In this document: positions 21,730-28,628 of the stretch, piece after piece
Numbering within the stretch: the first letter of the stretch is position 1
Layout of the letters: every line of letters begins with the position of its first letter
Source of the DNA: Variovorax sp. PBL-E5
GTDB lineage: Bacteria > Pseudomonadota > Gammaproteobacteria > Burkholderiales > Burkholderiaceae_C
Direction: 5' to 3'
Length of the DNA: 64,000 bases
Assembly: GCF_901827185.1 (NCBI RefSeq)
Contig: NZ_LR594671.1
Coordinates: forward strand, 3,968,001 to 4,032,000
The notes under the pieces: model-generated
What the model was told of the DNA's origin: nothing
Database searches by the model: none
What the model saw: only the letters and a program-made list of their open reading frames with translations
Position numbers and translations under genes: made by a program

Positions 21730-24261
21730 TCAGGCGCCGAAGCTGTAGCGCAGGCCGACCCAGACGGTGCGCGGCGCACCGGGCGACAGCAGGCTCGAGC
21801 TGGCCACCGGATAGTCGCCGTTCGCGTTCTGCGGCAGCGCGCGCGCGATGTAGCCGCCGCGGGGCGTGAAGCCGTTGGTGCCGAGCTGGCCGCCGGTCGT
21901 GTACTTGCGGTCCAGCAGGTTGGTGACCTGCACGAAGAACTTCAGCCCGGGCCGCGGCTTGTAGTCCACGCCGAGATTCCACACCGCGTAGCCCGCGCTG
22001 CGTCCCGATCCGGTGTAGTAGACGCCATCGGGCTGCTGCTGGCCGTTCTCGTTGCCGCGCAGCGAAGAGCTGCTCGACGCGGTCATGTCGAGGCCGATGC
22101 GCCACTGCATGTTGGGCTCATAGTCCGCATAGAGCTTGAGGACCTGCCGCGGCAGCATCGGGATGCGGTCGCCGGGGCGGATCTGGATGTTGCCGCCGGT
22201 GCCGGGAGCGCCGGCCATCGCCTGGTCGTTGCTGCTGTTGCCCGAGCCGCCGATGGTCTCGGCACTGCGGTAGGTGGCATCGAGCAGCGTCAGGTTGCCG
22301 CCCACGGTCAGGCCGCCGATCGGCCTGGCATGCAGGCCCATCTCGATGCCCTGGCGCCGCGTCTTGCCGAAGTTCTTGAAGTAGCCGAAGCCGCTGGAGT
22401 CATCGGCCACGAAGAGCAGGTCGTTGCGATTGTCGGAGCGGAACACGCCGAGGTTCCACGCCAGGTCCGGCTTCGCGACGCCGCGAATGCCGGCCTCGAA
22501 AGTCGTCGTGACGACCTGCTTGAGCGGCGGATCGCCGGCGAAGGCGTTGGGCAGCTTGCACGGGCTGGCCGGATCGGCGCAACCCAGTTCGATCGCGGTC
22601 GGTGCGCGGCTGCCCTGGTTGATGCCGGCATACAGCGTGACCGCCGTGCTCGGCGCGAAGCTCAAGCCGACGGCCGGGTTGAAGCGGCTGAAGGTGTAGG
22701 CGCCGTCCAGCGAGCCCGGTCCGCCGCCGGGGTTGATGCCATCGACGTTGGTCACCGACGCGCGGTTGTAGCGGCCCGACAGTGTCAGGTGCGTCCGCGG
22801 GTCCAATTCGATCGCGTCGCTGGCATAGACGCTGCGGGTGCTCGACCGGCTCGACAGCGCAACGCGCGCGTCGAAGGCGTTCTCGGAATCCTGCGTGCCA
22901 TCGGCGAATGCGCCGGGGCCGAACACCGGCGTGATCGTGCGATCGGGGTTGAGGTAGCCGAACTGCGTGCTCTGCCCGAAGCGCACGCGGCTCGCGTCGT
23001 AGGCCGCGCCCACGACCACGAGATGCTGAAGGCCGCCGGTGCTCAGCTGCGCCGAGAGCTGGCCGGCCAGGCCGTAGTTGCTCTGCCGGGTCTCGGTGCG
23101 GTTGATGAGGCCATTGCATTTCTCGTTCGGCTCTGTGTTCAGCAGCGCATCGGCGATGCAGCGCCATTTCGGGAAGGGTGTGTTGGCAGCACTCGCGCCG
23201 CTGGTCGGGTAGCCGACGAAACCCGCGCCGGCCAGCGCGGCGCGCTCGGCCGCGCTGGGCTGATAGACCGACTCGCGGGAAGCGTCGTCGTTGACATCGC
23301 CGTTGAAGGTGCTCGTCCTGATGTTGCGGTAGTAGGCGTTGCCCGACAGCGTCACCGTGTCGCTCAGCGCCTGCATCGCCGCCAGGTTCAGGAAGAGCGA
23401 CCTGTTGCGCGTGGTATCGGGCACCGTGCGGACGCTGGCCCAGTCGCGCTGCAACGCACCCTGCTCCTGCGCGCCGTTGCCGGTGAGCTTGTTGTCGGCC
23501 AATGCCGCGGTCAGCGAGATGCTGCCGTCGCGCGTGGTGTGGCCGATCTTGGCGAAGAGCTGGCTCAGGTCGGAAGGCGACGCGGCGCGCCATCCCTGCT
23601 CGTGGAAGCGGTTGCCCGTGACGAACCAGTTCATCCCGCTCTGCGCATTGCTGCCGCCGGTCTCGAACTCGGCTGCGACACGGCCGTAGGAGCCGCCGAG
23701 CACCTGCACCGAAGTCCCGGGGTCATGAAGACCGTCCTTGGTCTGTATCGCCAGCGCACCGCCCAGGGTGTTGAGGCCGAACAGCGGATTGCTCCCCGGC
23801 ATGAGCGCGATCGACGAGATGGCCGAGCGCGGCACGAGATCCCAGCTCACCACATCGCCGAAGGGCTGGTTCAGCCGCACGCCGTCCATGAACACCGACA
23901 GGCCCTGGGGCGTTCCCAGCAGCGGCGAGGCGGTGAAGCCGCGGTAGTTGATGTCGGGCTGGAACGGATTGCCCTGCGTCTCGTTGACCGTCACGCCGCC
24001 CAGGGCGCGCGTCAGGTAGCTCGACAGGTCGAGCGAATGCAGGCGGTCGAGGTCTGCATCGGTCGCCGTCTGGACGTTGGACGGAACCTGATCGCGCGGC
24101 ACGTCGAGGCCGGGCAGCGGCGCGGGCGCGACGACGTTGATGGTGGCCAGATCGCCGGCCGCGGCCTGCTGCGCCGCGGCGCCCATGCAATGGCACAGAA
24201 GCAGGCTCGCCGCGGCCAGCGGTGCGATCGACAAAGCGGGAAAGTGCGCGCGGCGGTGCAT
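21730..24261 (-). CDS. TonB-dependent outer-membrane receptor
   Basis: An 843-aa receptor. The signal peptide (about 1-31) ends at GAAAQQ. The plug domain contains VPSNVQTATDADLDRL, VTVNETQGNPFQPDINYRGF, LSVFMDGVRLNQPFGDVVSWDLVP and GLNTLGGALAIQTKDG. A 22-strand-type barrel follows, ending WVGLRYSFGA. Two loop regions have Cys pairs. The start at 24261 is chosen because AAGGAGACAGACACC precedes it; an upstream in-frame ATG at 24306 lacks such a site. The ligand is unknown. The position suggests uptake of something the PQQ enzyme needs, such as a lanthanide chelate, PQQ itself or a substrate. Confidence 0.92.
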   Translation of the reverse strand: MHRRAHFPALSIAPLAAASLLLCHCMGAAAQQAAAGDLATINVVAPAPLPGLDVPRDQVPSNVQTATDADLDRLHSLDLSSYLTRALGGVTVNETQGNPFQPDINYRGFTASPLLGTPQGLSVFMDGVRLNQPFGDVVSWDLVPRSAISSIALMPGSNPLFGLNTLGGALAIQTKDGLHDPGTSVQVLGGSYGRVAAEFETGGSNAQSGMNWFVTGNRFHEQGWRAASPSDLSQLFAKIGHTTRDGSISLTAALADNKLTGNGAQEQGALQRDWASVRTVPDTTRNRSLFLNLAAMQALSDTVTLSGNAYYRNIRTSTFNGDVNDDASRESVYQPSAAERAALAGAGFVGYPTSGASAANTPFPKWRCIADALLNTEPNEKCNGLINRTETRQSNYGLAGQLSAQLSTGGLQHLVVVGAAYDASRVRFGQSTQFGYLNPDRTITPVFGPGAFADGTQDSENAFDARVALSSRSSTRSVYASDAIELDPRTHLTLSGRYNRASVTNVDGINPGGGPGSLDGAYTFSRFNPAVGLSFAPSTAVTLYAGINQGSRAPTAIELGCADPASPCKLPNAFAGDPPLKQVVTTTFEAGIRGVAKPDLAWNLGVFRSDNRNDLLFVADDSSGFGYFKNFGKTRRQGIEMGLHARPIGGLTVGGNLTLLDATYRSAETIGGSGNSSNDQAMAGAPGTGGNIQIRPGDRIPMLPRQVLKLYADYEPNMQWRIGLDMTASSSSSLRGNENGQQQPDGVYYTGSGRSAGYAVWNLGVDYKPRPGLKFFVQVTNLLDRKYTTGGQLGTNGFTPRGGYIARALPQNANGDYPVASSSLLSPGAPRTVWVGLRYSFGA

Positions 24262-24372
24262 GGTGTCTGTCTCCTTGGGCATCGTCATTCGTTCGGATGG
24301 ACGCATGTGCGCCCATCGCCCAAGGTAAGAGGATCGGCGCCGCGGCGACAGGGAAAACTTCCCGCTGTCGAT

Positions 24373-24857
24373 TCAGCACGCCTCGGAGGGGATGAGCCCG
24401 TGGCGAATCGCCAGGTGCGCCATGGCGGGACGCCCGGCGCTTCGGCGGCACCGTCGAGCAGCCGTTGCGGCAGGCCCGGGCTCAGGTAGCGCCGGCCTTC
24501 CAGCACCGTGTGCACGGCATCGATCAGGCACTCGGGCGCGCTGCTCTTCGAGACGAAGCCCAGCGCCCCGAGTTCGAGCGCGCGGCGCACCAGCATCTCG
24601 CTGTCGTGCATGCTGAAGATCAGCGTGCGTGCGTTCGCCACGCGCTCGCGCAGGCGGCGGATCAGCTCGAGTCCGCTGCTGCCCGGCATCGACAGGTCGG
24701 TGACGGTGAGATCCGGCTCGTGGCGGGCGAACAGCGCGCAGGCTTCGTCGGCATGCCCTGCTTGCGCGACCACGGTCATGTCGCCGTCCTGCTCCAGCAA
24801 GTGCCGGTAGCCGGCCCGCACCACCGGGTGGTCGTCGACGAGCAGCAGGCGGATCAT
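24373..24857 (-). pseudogene. NarL/FixJ response regulator, DNA-binding domain deleted
   Basis: The first 130 or so residues are an intact receiver domain: LLLVDDHPVVRAGYRHLL, phosphorylation Asp in DLTVTDLSMPG, IFSMHDS, GFVSKSSAPECL and the RYLSPGLPQRLLDG linker. A LuxR-type helix-turn-helix should follow, but the frame runs instead into unrelated Pro/Arg-rich sequence, to a stop at 24285. In a different frame the bases at about 24373-24427 encode AMAHLAIRHGLIPSEAC, which is the usual last stretch of such regulators. The simplest reading is a deletion of about 45-50 codons that removed the helix-turn-helix and shifted the frame, with a join near 24425-24445. The receiver may still be made. 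The start overlaps the kinase stop. Confidence 0.78.
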
Positions 24858-25768
24858 GCGGCGCCCTTGCGCGGCAAGGCGTGTGCAGCGGGCAGCTGCA
24901 TCCGCACGCACATGCCCGATCCCGGCGCGCTGAAGGCGTCGAACGCGCCGCCCAGCGCCGCGGCCCGCTCCGCCGCGCCGCGCAGACCGAAGCCGCGCGT
25001 GGAGGCGGCAGGCGCGACACCGCGGCCGTTGTCCTCGATGCACAGCGCAAGGCCCGCAGGCGTCGATGCCAGCTCGACCTGCACGCGCGTGGCCTCCGCA
25101 TGGCGAATCACATTGGCGAGCGCTTCCTGCGTCACGCGGTAGACCGCGGTGTCGACGGCCTCGCCCAGACCGCACAGCGGGCCCCGATGCTGGAAGATGC
25201 ACGCGGTGCCGCTGCGCATCGACCAGTCGGTGCAGAGCGATTCGAGTGCGGCAATGAGCCCGAGTTCGTCGAGTTCGGCCGGTCGCAGCTTGTGCAGCAG
25301 ACGCCGCACGCCGTCCTGCAGCAGTTCGGCGGACGATGAAACGCGCCGGGCCGCCTCGCCGATCTGGTCCAGCGCACGCGAGCGCTGGATGTAGGTGGCC
25401 TCGATGCGGATCGCGGTGCAGTGCTGGGCCAGCTCGTCGTGCAGCTCGCGCGCCAGGGCCACGCGCTCGCTTTCCTGCACGGCGATGAGTTGCTGCGCCA
25501 GCTCGCGGTTGCGGGCGAGCCATCGTGCTGTCTCCCGGCGCCGGCGCCACGCATACCACACCAGGCCGAGCGACAAGGCGACGAACGCCGTGGGCAGCTC
25601 GTCGATCTGCCATGCCTCGTGACGGACAAAGGCCACGGCCAGCCGCTCGTGCAGCTCGAACACGCTGGACAGCGCGAAGGTCGCCGCCGCGAGCACCAGC
25701 ACCCGGGCCAGATCGACTCGCCACGAAGGGCCGGCGCCGCGATGCGCGGCATGCATCGACGCGATCAT
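24854..25768 (-). CDS. sensor histidine kinase, NarX/UhpB type (HisKA_3)
   Basis: A 304-aa membrane kinase with two N-terminal membrane segments (about 21-36 and 58-73) and a short extracytoplasmic loop, then a HisKA_3 dimerisation domain with phospho-acceptor His in ALARELHDELAQH. The HATPase_c domain has ANVIRHAEAT, EDNGRG and GFGLRGAAERAAALGG, all intact. It is the cognate sensor of the receiver gene that follows, whose output domain is deleted. Related kinase-regulator pairs control quinoprotein ethanol oxidation in pseudomonads. Its 3' and 5' ends overlap the neighbouring genes, so it belongs to the dehydrogenase operon. Confidence 0.92.
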   Translation of the reverse strand: MIASMHAAHRGAGPSWRVDLARVLVLAAATFALSSVFELHERLAVAFVRHEAWQIDELPTAFVALSLGLVWYAWRRRRETARWLARNRELAQQLIAVQESERVALARELHDELAQHCTAIRIEATYIQRSRALDQIGEAARRVSSSAELLQDGVRRLLHKLRPAELDELGLIAALESLCTDWSMRSGTACIFQHRGPLCGLGEAVDTAVYRVTQEALANVIRHAEATRVQVELASTPAGLALCIEDNGRGVAPAASTRGFGLRGAAERAAALGGAFDAFSAPGSGMCVRMQLPAAHALPRKGAA

Positions 25769-26484
25769 TGCCACGACACCAGCTCGAGCGTGCGCGTGCC
25801 GCCCGTGAGATAGGCGAGCCGCTGCGCGGGCTCGGTTCGCTCCACCCGGACCAGGCCCACGCCCGCGCAATACCACTCGGTGGTGCTCAAGGGCATGTCG
25901 CGCCAGCCGCGCACCGGGTCGGCGTAGAGCCGCAACGCGGCTGTGCCCTTGACGCGCAGGCAGCGGTCGAAGTGGCCGGCCGGCACGTCCACCGCATCGT
26001 CCTCGGCCTCGATCTGGAAGTTCATCGGCACGTCCGGATGGGTGTAGCGGACTTCGCGCGGGAACTCGTTGCGCCGCATGAGCAGGTACGGCACGGTGCT
26101 CGCCCGCCATTGCGTGCCCCGGACGAAGGGCGCGCGCAGCACGAAGCGAAGCGGCTTGTCGGGCTTCGGCGCCGGGTCGAGATCGCTCTTGCTCGCCACG
26201 CGGTAGATGCCGGTCGAATCCGAGCGCAGCCAGTAGTCCACGCCGCTGTCGCTGCGCCGGCGCCATGCCGATCCGCCTTCGATCGCGGGGTCGGATTCGG
26301 CGCCGAGCGTGCGCATGACCAGGGTCTCGCGCTCGGCCGTGCCGTCTTCGGCCTGGGTGATGACGCGATAGGTCCAGCGGTGGCCGGCGTCGAGCGGAAA
26401 CAGTGAAGCGGAGGTGCCGGCCTGCTCACAACCTGCGATCGATGCGAGGCATGCGACACACAACGCGGCGCGGCGAAGACCCAT
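25765..26484 (-). CDS. uncharacterised lipoprotein, 239 aa
   Basis: Not recognised. The signal peptide ends in the lipobox S-I-A-G-C with Cys19, so it should be lipid-anchored; Glu at +2 is compatible with transfer to the outer membrane. The mature part begins SLFPLDAGHRWTYRV, an opening seen in many beta-rich periplasmic proteins of unknown function, and continues with alternating beta-strand patterns. It is coupled by a 4-base overlap to the kinase gene and is one base after the 164-aa membrane protein gene. With the ExbB/ExbD-like genes it forms a four-gene block between HiPIP and the kinase. Confidence 0.8.
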   Translation of the reverse strand: MGLRRAALCVACLASIAGCEQAGTSASLFPLDAGHRWTYRVITQAEDGTAERETLVMRTLGAESDPAIEGGSAWRRRSDSGVDYWLRSDSTGIYRVASKSDLDPAPKPDKPLRFVLRAPFVRGTQWRASTVPYLLMRRNEFPREVRYTHPDVPMNFQIEAEDDAVDVPAGHFDRCLRVKGTAALRLYADPVRGWRDMPLSTTEWYCAGVGLVRVERTEPAQRLAYLTGGTRTLELVSWQ

Positions 26485-26485
26485 G

Positions 26486-26980
26486 TCATTTCTCCGGCAG
26501 TTGCGGCACCGGCATGTCGCGCAGCTTGATGACCGTCTCGTCATGGCCCGGCCGCAACCATGCGAGCCCTTTCTTGCCGGCCTTGGGCTCGCTGGTGCCG
26601 ATCTGTGTCACGCCTTCGCGAATCTTCTTCATGCCGTCGTTGAGCAGCGAATGCAGGTCCTTGTCGTACGGCAGTTGAAAGGCGCGCGGCTGCGCTGCCG
26701 GCTTGCCGTCTTCGATGGCGTTGACCCAGATGTAGAGCCCGCCGGCTCGCTGGCCGGCGGGCTCGTCGATCACGGCGGCGAGCAGCACGAAGCGCTCGGG
26801 CATCGCGTCGGGGCTGGGCCATCCCCACATCCGGTGCACCACCTCGTCCGCGAAGAAATAAAGACAGGTCACGCCGACCACCAGCAGCCCCTTGAGCCAG
26901 GCCGGCCAACTCGACCACAGCAAGGCGAGCACCAGCAGCAGGACCAGGATGGCGAAGCTCAGGACGAGGCCGAGGGTCAT
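26486..26980 (-). CDS. uncharacterised membrane protein, 164 aa
   Basis: Not recognised. Two hydrophobic segments at about residues 4-22 and 29-45 are followed by a soluble domain (ERFVLLAAVIDEPAG, GLYIWVNAIEDGKPAAQPRAFQLPYDKDLHSLLNDGMKKI) and a Pro-rich end. The IWV-x-A-I-E-DGKPxxxPRAFxLPYDKxLH pattern resembles small periplasmic modules described only as hypothetical. The start overlaps the stop of the ExbD-like gene by 4 bases, so the two are likely translated together. Confidence 0.75.
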   Translation of the reverse strand: MTLGLVLSFAILVLLLVLALLWSSWPAWLKGLLVVGVTCLYFFADEVVHRMWGWPSPDAMPERFVLLAAVIDEPAGQRAGGLYIWVNAIEDGKPAAQPRAFQLPYDKDLHSLLNDGMKKIREGVTQIGTSEPKAGKKGLAWLRPGHDETVIKLRDMPVPQLPEK

Positions 26981-27582
26981 CGCATCCGCACCAGCTTCTT
27001 GGGCAAGGTGTTGACGTTGGCGATGCGGCCGTCGGGCAGGATGGTGAAGCGCGCCGCAGTCGCCTCGTCGCCGGCCCGCGCCAGCGTGAGCTTGCCGTGG
27101 AACGCGATCTCGGCGCGCGGATTCACCTTGGTGACCGACACCGTCACTTCCACCGGTTGCCCGTCGCGCGACTGGTAGTACTGGACGTTGACCGTGAATT
27201 CGCCGGGGACGATGCCGCGCACCGTCACCACTTCCTGGCGGAACGGGCTGACGATGCGTTGGCCGTCGACCAGCGTCGATGCGTTCGCGTCGCCGCGGTC
27301 GTCACGGTCGAGGTACATCAGGCCGGCCTCGCGCTGCCGGAACCACACCAGGTTGCCGGCCGGATCCTGCACCCAGGTGTCGATGTCGTTCGGATTGCGA
27401 TCGGGCCAGTCGACGGTGATGAGGTATTCGGCCTTCGACGGAATGTCCCCGGCCTTGAGCGCCTTCGGGTTCATCGCCAGCAGCGCCACGATGAAGCAGA
27501 AGACGAAGGCGATCAGCATGTTGAAGAGCATGTCGTAGAAGGGATCGACCTCGGCTTCGCGACGGACGTGACGGCGGCGCAC
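26977..27582 (-). CDS. ExbD/TolR-like protein with an extended periplasmic domain
   Basis: A 201-aa single-span protein. The membrane segment (about 19-37) is preceded by D-P-F-Y-D; Asp17 lines up with the proton-relay Asp of ExbD (P-F-I-D). Instead of the short ExbD periplasmic fold it carries about 160 residues with NDIDTWVQDPAGNLVWF and VTVRGIVPGEFTVNVQYY, a YfaP/DUF2135-like beta-sandwich look. GTG at 27582 is chosen: it follows GGAGCCTGAC and lies just after the ExbB-like stop. It is paired with the proton-channel gene immediately upstream. No TonB or TolA gene is present. Confidence 0.75.
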   Translation of the reverse strand: MRRRHVRREAEVDPFYDMLFNMLIAFVFCFIVALLAMNPKALKAGDIPSKAEYLITVDWPDRNPNDIDTWVQDPAGNLVWFRQREAGLMYLDRDDRGDANASTLVDGQRIVSPFRQEVVTVRGIVPGEFTVNVQYYQSRDGQPVEVTVSVTKVNPRAEIAFHGKLTLARAGDEATAARFTILPDGRIANVNTLPKKLVRMR

Positions 27583-27583
27583 G

Positions 27584-28291
27584 TCAGGCTCCGGGGATGG
27601 CCTGCCCTGCCAGTCCGATGCGCTGGATGTCGGCGACCAGCTGGTCGGCATAGCGATCGAGCCGCGTGAGCTGCAAGCCGAGCAGGATGTTGCCGACCAG
27701 CCCGACCATCGTGGTGAGCAGCGCCACGCCGAGGCCTGCCGTGAGGCTGCGCAACAGGTCCTGCGATTGCGCCGGGTCGAAGCTTCGCGTGTTGCCGATG
27801 TCCAGCGCCAGGATCGAAAAGCCGATCACCTTGCCGAGCAGGCCCAGCTTGAGCTGCGCGCCGTTCACCCACCATGCCGTGGCATGGGCGCCGTGCGTGC
27901 GCTCCATCAGCAGGTCGAGTGCGGTGTCGGCATCGGTCTTGTCATGCGACAGCACGCGCCAGTAGTCGGCGGCCCAGCACGCGGCTGCCGCGCCGCGTGC
28001 GCGCGCATCGTCGAGCGCGACGCGCTGTGCCTGCAGCACGCGCGCGCGTGCGCCGCACCACAGGGTCGCGGCGGCAAACACGATCACGATGGCCAGCGTG
28101 ATGCCGGTCGGATCGGAGCGCAGCAACAGCGCCCACACGCCACGCGCGCCCAGCAGCCAGGTGGCGAAGGCGAAGGCGCCGGCCAGCGCGAGCCATTCGA
28201 ACCACAAGGGCTCGGGCGCCGGCACCGCACGGCGCGGGCGGCCCGCTGCCCAGCGTCTGCCCGCCGCCCTCAGGCTGGCTTCGGCGCCCAT
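27584..28291 (-). CDS. MotA/TolQ/ExbB-family proton channel protein
   Basis: A 235-aa membrane protein with about four hydrophobic segments. After WFEWLALAGAFAFATWLL and ITLAIVIVFAAATLWCG comes a long cytoplasmic loop, then LGLLGKVIGFSILALDIG and a long final pair around SLTAGLGVALLTTMVGLVGNILLGLQLTRLD. The last stretch matches the MotA/TolQ/ExbB domain (G-L-G-V-A-L-x-T-T-x-V-G-L). With the ExbD-like protein it should form a proton-motive-force-driven motor complex. The ATG at 28291 overlaps the HiPIP gene by 22 bases. Its partner and task in alcohol oxidation are unknown. Confidence 0.85.
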   Translation of the reverse strand: MGAEASLRAAGRRWAAGRPRRAVPAPEPLWFEWLALAGAFAFATWLLGARGVWALLLRSDPTGITLAIVIVFAAATLWCGARARVLQAQRVALDDARARGAAAACWAADYWRVLSHDKTDADTALDLLMERTHGAHATAWWVNGAQLKLGLLGKVIGFSILALDIGNTRSFDPAQSQDLLRSLTAGLGVALLTTMVGLVGNILLGLQLTRLDRYADQLVADIQRIGLAGQAIPGA

Positions 28292-28614
28292 GCCGTGCAC
28301 CAGCCTTCGGCGGCGACGTGTTTGCGGCCGAACATCGCGCAGCCGGCCCACGGGTCTGCGGCGGCGCCCTGCCACATCGCGCAATTCACGCACCGCTGGG
28401 TGGCCGCGTGCCTGGGGTACTTCTTCGCATCGACGTTCCTGGTGTCGTGCCTGTAGCCCAGCTGCACCGCCGTTTCGTCGGCCTCCTCGACGTGGGGCGG
28501 CGCGGCCAGGGCACCGACCGGCGTCACGGCCAGCAGGCACATGCCGCCGACCATCCGGCCGACAAGCGCTCTCCTCGTGGCCTCGACGGCCACGCCTTCC
28601 TTGCCCTTTTCCAT
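28270..28614 (-). CDS. high-potential iron-sulfur protein (HiPIP)
   Basis: A 114-aa exported [4Fe-4S] electron carrier. A twin-arginine-type leader (ATRRALVGRMVGG) fits export of a folded cluster protein. The four cluster ligands are Cys75, Cys78, Cys92 and Cys106, in the HiPIP spacing C-x2-C-x13-C-x13-C, with the usual Y-x-HDT and QRCVNC-x-x-W surroundings. It starts 14 bases after the dehydrogenase stop, so it may accept electrons from the dehydrogenase or from cytochrome c550 and pass them to an oxidase. HiPIPs are common in photosynthetic and Burkholderiales bacteria but unusual as a direct partner of a PQQ enzyme. Confidence 0.9.
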   Translation of the reverse strand: MEKGKEGVAVEATRRALVGRMVGGMCLLAVTPVGALAAPPHVEEADETAVQLGYRHDTRNVDAKKYPRHAATQRCVNCAMWQGAAADPWAGCAMFGRKHVAAEGWCTAWAPKPA

Positions 28615-28628
28615 GGCGCCTGCCCCGC

